Of a stretch of DNA of 64,000 nucleotides, positions 45,042-57,759 are shown piece after piece. Position numbers and translations under genes: made by a program. Each line of letters opens with the position of its first letter. Positions within the stretch are counted from its first letter, which is position 1. Source of the stretch: Dugong dugon (lineage: Eukaryota > Chordata > Mammalia > Sirenia > Dugongidae); assembly GCA_030035585.1 (NCBI GenBank), contig CM057461.1:166977624-167041623 (forward strand), written 5' to 3'. Below the pieces are notes generated by a model. The model worked only from the letters and a program-made list of their open reading frames with translations. It did no database searches and was not told the DNA's origin.

Positions 45042-47299
45042 AGCAGGTTATTCCAACGTTCAGCCAGAGCTGGGGACCTTTGCAGCAGACGATCCCTCTC
45101 CTGATCATGCTCCTGCATCTCTGCCAGGCTTTCTGCCCTCATTCTTATTCTCTATGGCAGGTGGGCCATGCTGGTATACAGGACCATCCTCAGCTCTGTG
45201 TTGGAAACTGTCTTGTTTTCTATTGAGTACATGGTATAGCCAGGGCTGCCAGCAGCAAGTATAAAGAAGTAAGTTGAAGTCTGGAAGGATTGGGGAAACC
45301 TGACTCTCTCGGTTTGGTTCCCCACACTTAGTATTGTACAGGGGCAAGGAACAAGATTTCAGTTTGTTAATAGCAACATTAGGATTTTCCTTCTTATTGA
45401 AAGTTCTTGGGAGGAATCAAAGAGCCAGTGGAAATCCAATGATATTGTTTGAAGAGGGTCATTTGGTCCTAATAATGAAGATAAACAAAGTGGGTAGTTG
45501 TTTCTGCTTAGAAAAATGTCACTTGGGTTACCTCTTCTGAATAGACATTTTTTAATATATATTCTTACCAATGACCTTTCGCAGTAAAAACAAAACATTC
45601 TATATGGTACATAGCTCCTTTATTCAAAAGGTTTTTTAATAACCATATATGGAAAAAAACTGGGGGATGGAGTGAGCCTGTTGGTGTAAATTACCACCAA
45701 GTAATGATGCCAGCTGAGGTCATTCTGACCAGTAATCTTTAGATCTTCTGCAGTCCATTTATTTGTCTTGAATTACAGAACTCTACCACAAACACTATGC
45801 CAATGGTCTTTGGTCTTTAGTTTATTGACAAGTGCCAACTTCCTCCCCATCTATAGTTATGATGTAACTGTTCATGATCGTGTAGTTAAAGCCTCTAGAT
45901 CTGCTACTTACCCAGCCAACCCAAATCTGTAACAGATGCAAAGGGCACTTAGGAATTACCCCTTAATGGATTCATTCCCATGGCCACATCCTTCATGGTG
46001 ACATCCTGACCTCATTCAAGGAGCACCTGTAGCTATTTCTCAACAAATTCAGCAAGAATGTAATACAGTCTCAAGTTCAAAGTTATTCCAGTGTTCTTCT
46101 TCTTTTATATAAAGCTGCTTGATGTCTTTGTCCTATTCACTATGTGAATTTTATAATAATTTCCTACGAAGCCAATGGCTAAATATAAAATGCAGGAGTA
46201 AAATCATGGAGCTATATAAAGCTTGTGCCTTAGTGCACCCGTTTTGTATAATGGTAAAGATATAAGAAACATGTGAAATGTCAGATAACAAACTGTGTTT
46301 TGGAAACCTCTACCCCGGAAAAATTCCTCAGTGAGTCATTTTCAGACATTTTGAGATAGTTTTAGAGACTTTCTCACCCTAAAGAAGAGGGTACTGTGGG
46401 TACAAACAGAGCTATCCAAGAGGGTTTTTGTCAAATATCCTGTTGTTATTCAGGTGGCATTTTAGCTATTAATTCATTGATTATCCATCTATGTTCTGTG
46501 GAGAACGTCAGATTTCTGAGTGCCAGGTCCAGGTCATCATCAGTATTAAGGTAGGGCGTGGGTTCTGGCCAGTCCTAATGAGATCCAGTGGTTTCCTCCT
46601 CTCTCCAGAACCACCAACCACCCCAAGAAGAAAGGCCCTCCCCTTCTCCATCCCATATTTCAACAGAAACTTTGAGTTATGTGGGAGAAGGCAGAGAAAC
46701 GATTAAAGGGCTGGAAAATGAGTCCTATGAGAAATAGCAAAAGGAATAGGGATTACTGAACCTGTGGAAGAAAAGACTGAGGAGTGATTTAACAGCCTTC
46801 TCTTTGAAACAATCTCTCAAGCCAAGGAAGGCAGCCAGCTGTTCAGTATCTCCACCGAAGACTGGCGGGGAGGAAACGGGTTCAAGCTACAGCATTAGGG
46901 ATTTAGGACACAAGAATGAATTTCCTGACTTTGAGAAATGTTAAACATCAGGAAAAAGTTACCCACAGGGGTTGAGGAATCTCTTTCTCTGGGGATATTT
47001 AAAAATAGGAGATTTTCTTAGCTGTCTTGAATGATTTAGAGGTCCTTCCTAACATTTGGGGGGATGGGGCATATATGACCAGGTAGTTTCTTTCTGAGTA
47101 TCCTTTGGTTTTAAAAACTAAGACGACATTTTCAAAATTGTTTAAAAATATAAGAAATACCTAAACTAGACATAAATGCTCCATTGAACCTTCTTTGTTA
47201 ATGTTGTATAAAATTTACATTGAAGCAGCGTAAGTAAGGAAAAAAAGCAAAAAAAGTATCATTTATAGTTCTAGTCCCATCTTTTTTTAGCTATTTGTG
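45042..47299. other. No recognised feature
   Basis: About 2.2 kb of unique-looking sequence. Short overlapping frames occur around 45,105-45,598, without domains. No repeat that I can name. Confidence 0.4.
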
Positions 47300-47460
47300 C
47301 TTGAGGAAGTAAAGCAATAACCTCAGCCTCAGTTTTCTCATCTTTAATTGTAGCCCAGAATACTTGTATTGCTTACATCCCAAGGTTACTATGAGTGTGA
47401 AATAAGAAATGACAATGCTTTTAACAGTGAAAACAATTATATAAATGTAAAGCATCGTTA
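47300..47460 (+). repeat. MIR remnant
   Basis: 'cctcagcctcagttttctca' and 'gttactatgagtgtgaaata' follow the MIR order. Confidence 0.65.
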
Positions 47461-47659
47461 TGGAAAGGTATTTTTCATATAAACATCTCAACATTTCTCT
47501 TGCTGTCTATCACTCTCAGTATTTATTGAGTGTCTACATTGTGCTGGTCCTGAGCAATAATAGTACCTGACTCTCTCAGGGAAGGTCAGGCACTGAACAA
47601 ATAATTACCCTAATGATTATATAATGACTCATGAAGTTCAGGCACTGGGTGTATCGTTA

Positions 47660-47890
47660 GGGTGGGGAATGGAGGCAAGAGAGGATACTGGGAATCTGGA
47701 ATGGTTCTGCTAAGAGATGATAGCAATTTGGTAGAGGATGGTGACAGTGGAGATAGAGGAATACGAAGGCTAGTTAGGAGTTAAAAGCAATAGGACTCAA
47801 TGAGGCCTTGGACGAGGGGATGAGGACAAGGAGATGTTGAGTTTGCCCCTTCGGTTTCTGGCCTGTGGAAATGAGTGTGTGGTGGCACTG
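47660..47890 (+). repeat. Ancient unnamed repeat, related to 7,540-8,470
   Basis: 'gtagaggatggtgacagtgg', 'agatagaggaatacgaaggc' and 'gtttctggcctgtggaa' have the same flavour as the element at 7,540. Confidence 0.35.
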
Positions 47891-48748
47891 GGGACATTAG
47901 ATTTTGCTTCTTGCAAATCTGACTTCTGGACTCATGATTCTTCACCATGCCTAAGACCACTCCTTATTTGTCAAGGAACAGTGTTAAATTAACATACCCA
48001 ACTCCAAAACGTTGCCTGCTTCCATAAAACTGAATCTTCTGATGCCATGACCACAGTAAGGTTATTTGTATTTGGCAGAACTGGAACTGCTAATAGTTCA
48101 AAAATTAATATCTTATAGATCATTGTCTTTACACCTAGGGCTCCATAGTGACTCTGACCTGGATGTACAGGTGAGGCTGAAGGGAACATTGAAGAAGCAA
48201 AAATGTTTATGAGACAGCTTGAGACACCACCATCATGTTTTTTTCTTTAATTAGGTATTCTAATGCTAGATAAAAAGCCATTTTGCTTTTTGTATCTATC
48301 AACTCATCAGTGAACTATGAGTTAGAAGGAACCCATGACCATAAGGGCTACGTCAGTTGTCCTCCACTGTTTACCTGTCTAACTCACACCACATATTGGT
48401 TGGACACAGCTCTGTATACCTACCATCTCCCCATCCCAAAGCCCTGAAGATGCCAGCTGTCAAGCAGCTCTGTGTCCTCAGATGTGATGCATGCTCACTT
48501 TTCAGACAAATGTCTTCTTCACCTAAAATCAAACCCCTCTGTTGCAGCTGTAAACAGCCTTATGGTTTGTCGACCTCACATTTTGCTTAAAGTTCAACTT
48601 TGACTAGTAGTAGGGTTACTAACAAAATCTAACTAACCCTATATTGAGGGTTTCCAAATAAATATAGGATGCCGAGTTAAATTTGAATTGCAGATAAACA
48701 ATCAGTAATTTTTTTAGTATATTGATAGGGACATACTTATCCCAATGT
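47891..48748. other. No recognised feature
   Basis: No repeat or gene identified. Frames at 47,989-48,189 and 48,357-48,590 lack any supporting pattern. Confidence 0.4.
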
Positions 48749-48830
48749 TGTTATTGCTGTGTGCTGTTGAGTTGACGCTGACTCATAGGGACCCCATGTG
48801 ACAGGGTAGAACTGTCCCATAGGGTTTTCT
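48749..48830 (-). mobile_element. AfroSINE, tail half (host of an L1 insertion)
   Basis: Tail 'tgctgttgagttgacgctga' and 'agaactgtcccatagggttt' in antisense. The SINE continues at 49,751 after the L1. Confidence 0.85.
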
Positions 48831-49750
48831 TTTTCAATACTTTATTTTGTTTTAGGTGAAAGTTTACAGAGTAAATTAGTTTTCCATTCAACAAATGAAC
48901 ACAAAGTGTTCCATGAGATTGGTTGCAATCCCCACACTGTGTCAACTCTCCCCGTTTCTGCCCTGGGTTCCTCCTTTCTCTTTGTCTGGATTTCCTACCC
49001 TTTCCTGCCTTCTCAGCTTTACTTTTGGGCAAATGTTACCCTTTTGGTCTCGTATAATTTTTTGTTCTATAGATCATGTTCTTTTTGGGTGTTATTATTA
49101 TTTTATAGGCCTGTCTATTGCTTGGTCCCTGGTGGTGCAGTGGTTAAGAACTTGGCTGCTAACCAAAAGGTGGCAGTTCAAATCCACCAACCACTCCTTG
49201 GCAACCCCATGGGGCAGTTCTACTCTGTCCTATAGGGTAGCTATGAGTTGGAATCAATTCAACGGCAATGGGTTTGGTTTAGTTTTTTATTGCTTGGCTG
49301 GAAGGTGGTTTCCAGAGATGGCTGCAATTCCAAGTCCTGAGGGGTGTCTTAGGGCCATAGTCTTGGGGGTTCTTCCAGTCTCTATCAGGCCAGTCTTGTC
49401 TTTTTTTATGAATTTGATTTTTTATTCTACATTTTTCCCATTCTGTCCAGGACCCTCTGTTGTGATCCCAGTCAGAGCGGTCACTGGTGGTAGCCAGGCA
49501 CCATCTAGTTCCTCTGGTCTCGGGGTTGTATAGGATGTGGTGCATGTCGTCAGTGAGTCCTTTGGACTAATTACTCCCTTGAGTCTTTGGTTTTCTTCAC
49601 TCTCCTTTGCTCCGGACAGGAAGAGACCACTAGTTGTATCTTAGATGGCCACTCGCAAGCTTTTAAGACTCCAGATGCTACTTACCAAAGTAGGATGTAG
49701 AACATTATTTTTATGTACTATGTTATGCCAATAGATGTAAACGTCCCCCA
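48831..49750 (-). mobile_element. L1 3'UTR, truncated, inserted in the SINE and itself holding a SINE
   Basis: T-rich start, 'attttgttttaggtgaaagt', then 3'UTR wording up to 'actatgttatgccaataga'. The flanks ccatagggttttct (48,817-48,830) and ccatagagttttct (49,751-49,764) are the target duplication, with one mismatch. A plus-strand SINE occupies 49,126-49,287. Confidence 0.88.
49126..49287 (+). mobile_element. AfroSINE nested in L1
   Basis: 'tccctggtggtgcagtggtt' head, 'ttcaaatccaccaaccactc' B-box region, 'gagttggaatcaattcaacg' tail. TATTGCTTGG is duplicated at 49,116-49,125 and 49,288-49,297. Confidence 0.92.
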
Positions 49751-49861
49751 CCATAGAGTTTTCTTGGCTATAATCTTTATGAAAGCAGATAGCTAGGTCT
49801 ATCTTCCGCAGAGCTGCTAGGTGGGTTCAAACCACCAAACTTTTCGTTAGCAGACAAGCAC
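49751..49861 (-). mobile_element. AfroSINE, head half (after L1 insertion)
   Basis: 'tggctataatctttatgaaa' and 'ggtgggttcaaaccaccaaa' continue the SINE of 48,749-48,830. Confidence 0.85.
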
Positions 49862-50432
49862 TTACTTACATGAAATGCAAATTTAACTGGGTTCTCTGTA
49901 TTTTTATTTGCTAAATCTGGCAACTGTACTTGTAACTCCACTCAGGAAACTGAGGTATAGAAAACATAAGCAGTTGCTCAAAGCATACACTGATCTATGA
50001 CTAGGAGCCTCTCACGCAACTATGAACTAAGTCCATAAGAATGTGCTCTCACCTAAGGTGTTTCTGCTCTTAATTGCCCTCCTGTTACGTTGCAAGTTCT
50101 TTAAAAGAAACTGTCAGAATTCATTCATTAAACTCAGGGATAGAAATGAATAAAACACCACTCTGTCCTCAAAGAAGTCACAAGGCAGACCAATGGCTGG
50201 CAACTGGAGAGGCCTCCTCTTAGTCAACAATGAAATGTGAATCTCTGGGATGAGTTCCAGGTACTGGACTTTTTAAAAGCTCTTTCTGTTTTTCTAATGG
50301 CATCCAGGGTTAAGGACTACTGGTGAGCACAAAATTGTTCAGATAAAGAGTTTTGCACCATAAAATATCTCCCAAAATTTGAAGTAAGGCGAGAATTCTG
50401 TTTGGTCAGAAGAAACTCTATTACATTTTTTG
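49862..50432. other. No clear feature
   Basis: A weak MIR-like phrase ('caggaaactgaggtatagaa') at about 49,945. Otherwise unique-looking. Confidence 0.35.
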
Positions 50433-50510
50433 TTCTCTCTCTCTCAATCTGTTTCTCACTCCCTCTTCTCTCTTTCTCTCTCAGCCTTTCAATTTCCCTT
50501 TCTCTCATTT
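50433..50510. repeat. Polypyrimidine (CT-rich) tract
   Basis: TCTCTC-rich strand with TTTC interruptions over about 75 bases. The encoded RE-rich frame on the other strand is a consequence of this composition, not a gene. Confidence 0.75.
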
Positions 50511-53500
50511 CTGTAAGAACTGAGTCAGATCTGACAGAGGAAATTCTAAAATCTCCAGGTACGGCTGTTCTTGGAACACCTCTGGCCCACTGTCAAGAAG
50601 GGAGTTGAGAGAATTTCACTTTGAAGTCTGGCCTTGGAATATTTCCTGACAGTTTGAGAAACCCAGTGGCTTCCAACTAGAATTTCAAACCTGGGCAAAC
50701 ATCTGAGCTTCTATTTGGCTGTGTTGGATCCAGGTGAATAAGTATATCATCTTGTTCCAACCATTCCCAAATGATTTCCACAAGGAAAGCATTTGAGTGG
50801 ATCATATGGCTTCAAAATCAGCTAGGGAAAAATCATTAAGAGACCCCAAAACAGGTTTTGGAAAATTGCTCGAGTTACAAGTTGCGGGTACCATTTGCTT
50901 GGCTAAGAGGCTATCAGAGAATCCTGAAAACGAGCCCTTGGAGGCTCAGCCTTTCCGCTCTCCTCTTACAGTGTCTCCTTAATGTGGTGAGTGTCTGACT
51001 AATTGGGAAAGTGTTGATGAAGAAACCACATCACGACTTCAGGGCCTGTTCCCAATGGGCCTGGTTTGACAGAATGGAAGCCGCCGTGTGTGTTCCAGCC
51101 ACCTTCTCAGTTCCTCTGTCATTTTCTTTTTTCAAAACTGTTTTTCTCCTTTGCCTCCCCTGGTGAGACAACTTCCTGGAGCTCTGGAGTTGGCCGTTTC
51201 CAAGGTATCAGAGTGCTGTTGTTTTAATAGAGGAAGTTTGTTGGTATTCTACTCCAGAAAAATCAAATCTTGTTTATTTTCAGGCACTCCCCCTTGCTAC
51301 TGGAAAAATTACTTTACCCCCAAAATACCCAGACAAAGAAAAAAGAAATAAAAGTTTTCTGATGGAAGAAGTTGACTAATAGAGTACCGAAGTGAGAATC
51401 CTTGTTAAATTTTCAAGGTCCGGAAAATTCTTCTCCCTAAGAGGTAGAATCAAAGAATAGTAGGACAGCCTTTATACAGCAGCAATTATGCCATGTAATC
51501 CAGTGAATTCAACGTGTCAGCAGTCACATGGGAAGGGCACTCAAAAGCACATCCTAAAATGGTCCGTCCTAACAAAATTTACCCAGCCGCACCAAAACGT
51601 GCTTTTGCAACAAACAACTGAACCTCAGAAGGGAACATCGGTGAGTATTTTCATTTTCATCCCCAGAATAGTTCAACTTTTCCTAGGGCCTGACTCTTAA
51701 AAATATTTTTTTCTCTTTTTCTGTTGGTTCCTTGGCAATTCTGGAGGTGAGAGAAAGAGAACAAGAGTTCAATGCAACTTCTGGGGAAAAGCTACATTCC
51801 AGATGCATTTCTGTTGCTTAGTTCATTCCCATTTTTTCCCTCTGCGTCAGGTCTAGAGCGTTTTTCACTTTGCTCTACATGCTGCATACTGTTATAGCTT
51901 GGCATGGCGAAGCTCCCACCAAGTCAAATGTAAGGTGGCACTGAAGTATGATTTATTGAGGCATGCAGTTTTCAACTTCAAATGAATACTTGTAGGGAAG
52001 AATGGGAGCCCCCCACATATATTTAGATACCACAGCACGTTGTTGGAAGGAAATTACATTGATGAAACTCTTAGACAGTGATTAATATGCACCCTAATCA
52101 TCGTGATATTCCTGTATCAGCATTCTCCTCTTCACAGAGTGATGTCCAATCACTCACCATTGATCAGCGATTGCATTGCACCAAATAGAATGGCAGCGTC
52201 AATTCATTTCACCCTATTGAGTTTCAGCCAATAACAATTGATACTTGGCGCATGTCTCCCTGAGACATTTGTCTGCCATCGGGGAGTTGATTAACAGGCT
52301 GGCAGTTTGTATGTTTGTGAAAAAGGGAGGAAAAGTGTAAATTCTGCTTATGAATTTGTTCTCATACCTGATGTGTAGAAAAAGGCAGTGCTCTCACCTC
52401 CCTATCTAAATTTAGGCTCTACAATCAGCCGTTTGCCCCTGCCAACCTGTTCACATTCAACACTGTTCTACCCTTATTTCTTATTGATAATCATGTGAAT
52501 AATTAAAGTCCAACTACATGAAAACCACATAAATCATTTTCAGTGGGCACGTAATGGACCTGTGCTCAGCTACTGCTCACAGCATAAATTAAGGCCAAAA
52601 TATTCATGTTGTAAACTACGCATGTAAACCTCCTCGCCACTCAAAATCTGACACCTTCAAGGGAGTCAACAAGCAAAGGACCATTCTCCCCCAACCATCA
52701 CAGGGACCACTGACTACTCCTTGTCTTCCATTGGCACTATGTAAGCAGATGACATGCCATTTGTTTTGAAAACCGCACTTGCTTCATTTGGCCATACCTG
52801 CTGCGGCAGCCTTAGCCTTCGTTCTGCGCTCACTTTTTAAAAAGCCCAAGTAGCAGGGTCCAGAGCCATTAACCTCACTCGCTAATGTCATCCAGCATGC
52901 GCTTGGCACACGGGGCTTTGCGAGACAAATCTAACAACATCTGCCACGCATTCTGCGACTTCCTTTTGAGTCCTCACACTTTATTTTCACTTTCCTCTCT
53001 TCTGGCTGGTGAGATTTATGTCTGATCCTGTTCAGATGCCAGGGAGCTGGTAATGTGCCATTCCTCTACAGGGCGGCGTGCTTTGCAAGAAATTGGGGTG
53101 ACCACTTGTTCAGGGCTAGCAGGCATCCCTGTTGTCAACATCCAATGGCCACTGAGGCGTTTTGCCAGCACACCTCTTTGTTTCAGGGGACACTGCACCT
53201 GAGAACCACTCACATGGGTGCACATGAACAGCTGGCATATTAAAAGTGTCTTTGGAAAAAATAATCTTATTTAGAAAATAGGTTACACATTTCCTGCTCA
53301 GACCTAGGAACCATCCAAGAGCATGATGTTAGCCAAAGCCCTCCTCTTTGTGAACCCCTCCTTCTCCATCCTCATAGGAAAGCCCCATGTGCCTTCATAA
53401 TTCCAAGATCAGCAGTTGTCCAGCATCACTGGTCATACCTGCTGTCATTATTGTGGCTTTCAAATACCTCAGATGACACCAGGCTGTTTACTCTGACTGA

Positions 53501-54012
53501 AATCTTCAGGAGCCCAAAGATCAATAGCGGGCAGCTTCTCCTAGGGGTGTTAATGATTCCCCATCTATTTCCTTCCCAGCAGACATTTCCTCTGGCCAAT
53601 GTTCTTGGGACTTCTGGGTCAAAAATCTTAAAAGAAAAAGCCAAGGTCCTAGAATGTCCATCAGGCCTATTATATTCTATTAGTTACCTTGTGAGAAGTT
53701 AAACGTGTCTGCAGCCTTTTGAGATGGGAGGTGACAAGCATGCAGGATACGTAGATAGACTGTTAAATAAAAAAAATCTGCTTTCACGAAAATGTCATTA
53801 GTAATGAAGAATGCATTTAAAGTTTCTCTACAAGGCATCCAGGGCTATTTAAATGATCAAGGAAAATGAGCACTCATACGTCAAAGGTTTCTTTTTCTTT
53901 TCCTTTTTTTTTAATATTCAGTAACTTCACTCTATGCTTACAGAGCTTAATATTTATCTTTTTCAGTGAGCATTATAAATTATGAATCTTTTTTTTTTTT
54001 AAATACATGTTT
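50511..54012. other. Repeat-poor island, candidate conserved noncoding DNA
   Basis: About 3.5 kb in which I recognise no interspersed repeat, unlike most of the window. The part 52,050-52,660 is rich in homeodomain-like cores (TAAT/ATTA), e.g. 'gtgattaatatgcaccctaa' and 'gagttgattaacaggctggc', and in SOX-like AACAAT ('ccaataacaattgatactt'). Short open frames on both strands do not look coding. A regulatory role is inference only. Confidence 0.4.
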
Positions 54013-54023
54013 ATATCACTTAA
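54013..54023 (+). repeat. Left target-site duplication of SINE
   Basis: ATATCACTTAA, repeated at 54,233-54,243. Confidence 0.88.
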
Positions 54024-54232
54024 GAGTCCCTGGGTGGTAAAAATGGTTATGTGTTCTACTACTAGCCGAAAGGTTGGTGGTTTCAACCCACCCAGAGGCA
54101 CCTCGGAAGAAAGGCCTGGCAATCTGTTTCCAAAAGGCCACAGACTTGAAAACCCTATGGAGCAGTTCTGTTCTGCACACACGGGGTTGCTACGAGTCAG
54201 AATAAACTCAATGGTAACTAACAACAACAACA
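54024..54232 (+). mobile_element. AfroSINE, plus strand, with (AAC)n tail
   Basis: 'gagtccctgggtggtaaaaa' head, 'ggtttcaacccacccagagg' B-box region, 'cgagtcagaataaactcaat' tail and (AAC)n. Exact 11-bp duplication at both ends. Confidence 0.95.
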
Positions 54233-54449
54233 ATATCACTTAAAAGCCCACATAGTTTCATTGCATAACATTTATTTTATTTTTTTAAGATAAGACTGTA
54301 AAGTAAAGAATGTTATTTAAAGACTGCCTCATCTTAAAGAATTCTTGAATTGCGAATGTTTGGGTGAAAAAGAAGAATGAGAGAGCTGAATTGGTCAACA
54401 CTGATGCAAGTGCGTCCCAATTCTAAAGAACTCTCAAGTGTTCAATAGC

Positions 54450-54471
54450 AAAAAAAAAAAAAAAAAAAAAA
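54450..54471 (+). repeat. A-run of 22
   Basis: Pure A tract. The sequence to its left shows no element I can name, so its origin is unclear. Confidence 0.85.
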
Positions 54472-55386
54472 TTCTGCAATAGGCTTAAGTGAAGGAGGCA
54501 GCGAGACCCACGTCCTGTGATGCTCGTGATAAAGAGAGCTGTAATTGAGGCGGTGTGAAAGAGCAGGCACGGCCCTCAAACACACTGATATTACATTTTT
54601 TCCACTTGGATGTCTTCCCCACGCACACTAATCCATGGATCTGAGGGGGAATAATCCACTGACATGCAATTTTCTGGGAGAATTTTTTTTTTCTTCCTGA
54701 ATGAGGCAATTTGTTCATGAAATAGTGCAAGCATTAACTCTTTCTTAGCTAAATGGGCCTCACAAAAGAAAGATTAATTCTGGCATTGGAGATTAAGGTC
54801 ACTAATTCAAAAAACCGAGTCAGATGTCCTCTATTTCTAGCACATCCCCTCTTATCTAGAAAAATAACAAGAGAAACTGTGATTTTCCAAGAAAATACTG
54901 AACCCATAAAAATATCCTTGAGGGATGGATAGCAGTTCAACCAGACTCCGGTTTTAAATATTTTTCTACCTCAAGGACAGACCTAGAGTGTGTGTGTATA
55001 TATATATATATGTATTTAAATCCAGTTGGCAAGTCTGTAAGCATACCTTGAACATATAATATATGCCAGTTATGGTCCTGTATTCGGGGGAAATAAAATA
55101 CGAGCACAAGTTGTTCAGAGTAGAATGGGGAAGACACACATGTAAGCGAATTCCAGAAAGCATGAGAAGTATTATGAATAGAGTAGAAGAGTAGGGGCAT
55201 TTAAAAGGTGTTATGGGGATACTGAGGAGTGTGTGTTAGACTCTGCCTAGTAGGCATCAGGGAGACTTTGTAAGGAGATGCCTTCTGAGCTGAGTCTCAC
55301 AGGGTAACGGGGTGGGTAGGGTTTTAGAAAGAGAATGCTGCTTTAGAAGGCAAGTCAGGAGCGAAACAGGCATGGTGAAATCAACT
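54472..55386. other. No recognised feature; (TG)(TA) tract at 54,991
   Basis: A TGTG/TATA microsatellite at 54,991-55,012. No gene or named repeat in the remainder. Confidence 0.4.
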
Positions 55387-55577
55387 GCTTGTTGTTGGTA
55401 GTTGCTGTGAGGTCTCCATGGAGACCTCATATGTGCAGAATACAACTGTTCCATAGAGTTTTCAAGGAAGCAGGTTGCCAGACCTGTCTTCTGAGGCACC
55501 TCTGGGTGGGTTTCAACTGCCAATCTTTCAGCTAGTAGTCGAGCACTTAACCATTTGTGCCACCCAGGGACTCTCCC
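55387..55577 (-). mobile_element. AfroSINE, minus strand
   Basis: 'ttccatagagttttcaagga', 'tgggtttcaactgccaatct' and 'gtgccacccagggactctc'. AATCAACT occurs at 55,379-55,386 and 55,578-55,585, the probable target duplication. Confidence 0.9.
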
Positions 55578-55585
55578 AATCAACT

Positions 55586-56337
55586 ACCTAGAGGAGTAAA
55601 ACCATAATGTGATTTGACCTACTGTTGAGGTCATATATGAGGTCATATTGCAAGATCTTGTCCCTTTTACCAGTGCAGAACCTCAGGTCCCTCGAATTTC
55701 AACACCCCCATCCAAAGTTTATCAGTGATTCTCCAGGTGTCTCACATAGGCTAACAAGAGAAATCCAGTCAGTTATCATGTGGCACCCGCTGGTTTTCCT
55801 TTTCTCCACTCTGGCTGCCTTCTGTTGGTCAGCCTTGGGTCTGCTGGTCTGCTGGGCATGACCGCCAGTTTTGTCAAGTCCTGCTGCTCCAGCCAGACCC
55901 CATCTGCCCACTGAGCACCCCTTGACTCCCATAAGACAGCATTGCTCTACGAGATCCTCTCCCCATTGCTGCTACTTCCCCTGGTCAAATACTCTGGTGT
56001 TCTCAAGCGTTGGAAGTGTCAGGATTGGTCAGCATTCCATGTAATAGGCTATCAAGGGTACCCAAACATACTGTGGGGTCTTACAGACTTTCTAGTGAGA
56101 AATTCTCTCTACTTCACACACTGTGGCCTCTCTCTAAAAATTCCAAAATGGAGAACTAGGGACAACTTAATGTTATTCCCAGGATCACCTCCACACCCAA
56201 CCAAGACAAGCTTGTTCTGCCTAACTTTCTCACTCCTCAGACAGAATTCTCTCCTGTGATGTAACTTGGCCCCTTGTGCAAGTACACATGTATGACAGGC
56301 TCACCACACCAAATTTATCTCAGTCTCTGTGATAGAC
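55586..56337. other. No recognised feature
   Basis: Unique-looking sequence. A 105-codon frame (55,942-56,259) and a 78-codon frame (55,625-55,861, with a hydrophobic end) have no supporting features. Confidence 0.4.
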
Positions 56338-56757
56338 ATGGTATTATGGATTGAATTGTGTCCCCAAAAAAGATATGTTGAAATCCTAACCCCTGGTATC
56401 TATATACTGAGGTTGTTTGAAAACAGGGTCTTTGAAGATGTTGTCAGTTAATGTGAGGTTATATTGGAGTACGGTGGGTCCTAATCTTGTATGACTGGTA
56501 TCATACACAGAGATAGGGAAACAGAGAAAGGATGCCATTTGATGCTGCAGCTGCAAGCTAAGGAATGTCTGAAGCTACCAGAAGCCGTACAGAGAGGCAT
56601 GGAACAGTTTCTCTCTCAGCACCGTCAGAAGGAATCAACACAGCCGATACCCTAATTTGGACTCAGCCCCCAGAGCCACGAGACAATAAATTTTTGTTCT
56701 TATGAGCCACCCCGTTTGCAGTATTTTGTTATGGCAGCTGTAGGAAATGAATGCACA
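56338..56757 (+). mobile_element. MLT1-type solo LTR
   Basis: 'ttatggattgaattgtgtcc' start and 'tattttgttatggcagctgt' end, with 'gagacaataaatttttgttc' before it, in sense orientation. Confidence 0.85.
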
Positions 56758-57759
56758 TATGTTCAAGTTGAGATACCCACCCCCGTGCACGATAATTGTG
56801 GAAATTATATGGAGATTTTGTTAAGAAGCCCCATTAAGTCACGATAGCTGAGAAGAAAGGTCTTAATAAGACACTTCTGTAACAGGTGAGAAAATTGACC
56901 TAAAATAGCCTTTTTTTTAAAGCAATTTTTTGAATCGTATGATTGAAGAGCAGAGTACCCACTTCACATATAGTTTGATCCAGAGATCAAACAATGCAGT
57001 CACGACCCAGTTTCTCACCTTCCGTTCCTTGGCTCCATTTCCTTGGCTTCATTATCAGGCTGGTACCAGGGTAGCTGCCAGCAGGCCCAGTATTTTATTA
57101 TTCTCTGTTTACATGCCATAGGAAAGAGAGAGGATAAAATTTTTTTCCCAGAAGCCTAACAAACATACTCTTGTGTTTCATTGGATTGATTGGTGGTGTG
57201 CTTCCCTGAACCATTATGAAGGCTAGAGTAATATAATGTTCTGAATGGTTTAGGAATGTGCCCTCTGTTCCACGCCTAGATCTGGGGGTGGCGGCAACCC
57301 CGACTGGAAGCACGTGGACTGAGAGTGGTCAGAGGAGCTATTTCCCCAAGGAAAATGAGAATGCTTTTTAAAAAGAGGGGAGGAGAGAGGGATAGAAGTT
57401 AAGTAGCCAAAAAATCAAAAATAAATATTACACTGTCGCTTGTGCTCCTCAGATACTGTGGTCTTACTGGCACGAAGGTGATTTAACAATCTGTAGTAGA
57501 GCTATTTGCATCGTTGAGAGAGCTTGATGGAGATCAGCTTTTGGGTTTGAGACCCAGTGAAAGAAAGGTGTTGGATGTATGTGAAGGAGGAGAGTGGTGG
57601 CTTGGAGCAGAGATTCACCAGGCTCTCCGGATCCCTGGCAGGACATCTGAAAATTTCTTGTCACCACTGTCCAGGGCAGTCTAACACTACTTGGATCAAC
57701 CAAATCAGAGCCCCGATAAAAATCAGATATAGGCCAAACTATTCAAGATAAAAATTGTA
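56758..57759. other. No recognised feature
   Basis: Unique-looking sequence with no gene support. Confidence 0.4.

Noticed and set aside
48895..49533. 212-codon plus-strand frame
   Set aside because: It runs through antisense L1 3'UTR, a SINE and L1 again, so it is composite by insertion and cannot be a gene.
50317..50508. Arg/Glu-rich frame ('MREREIERLREKERRGSEKQ')
   Set aside because: Produced by a polypyrimidine tract; not a coiled-coil gene.
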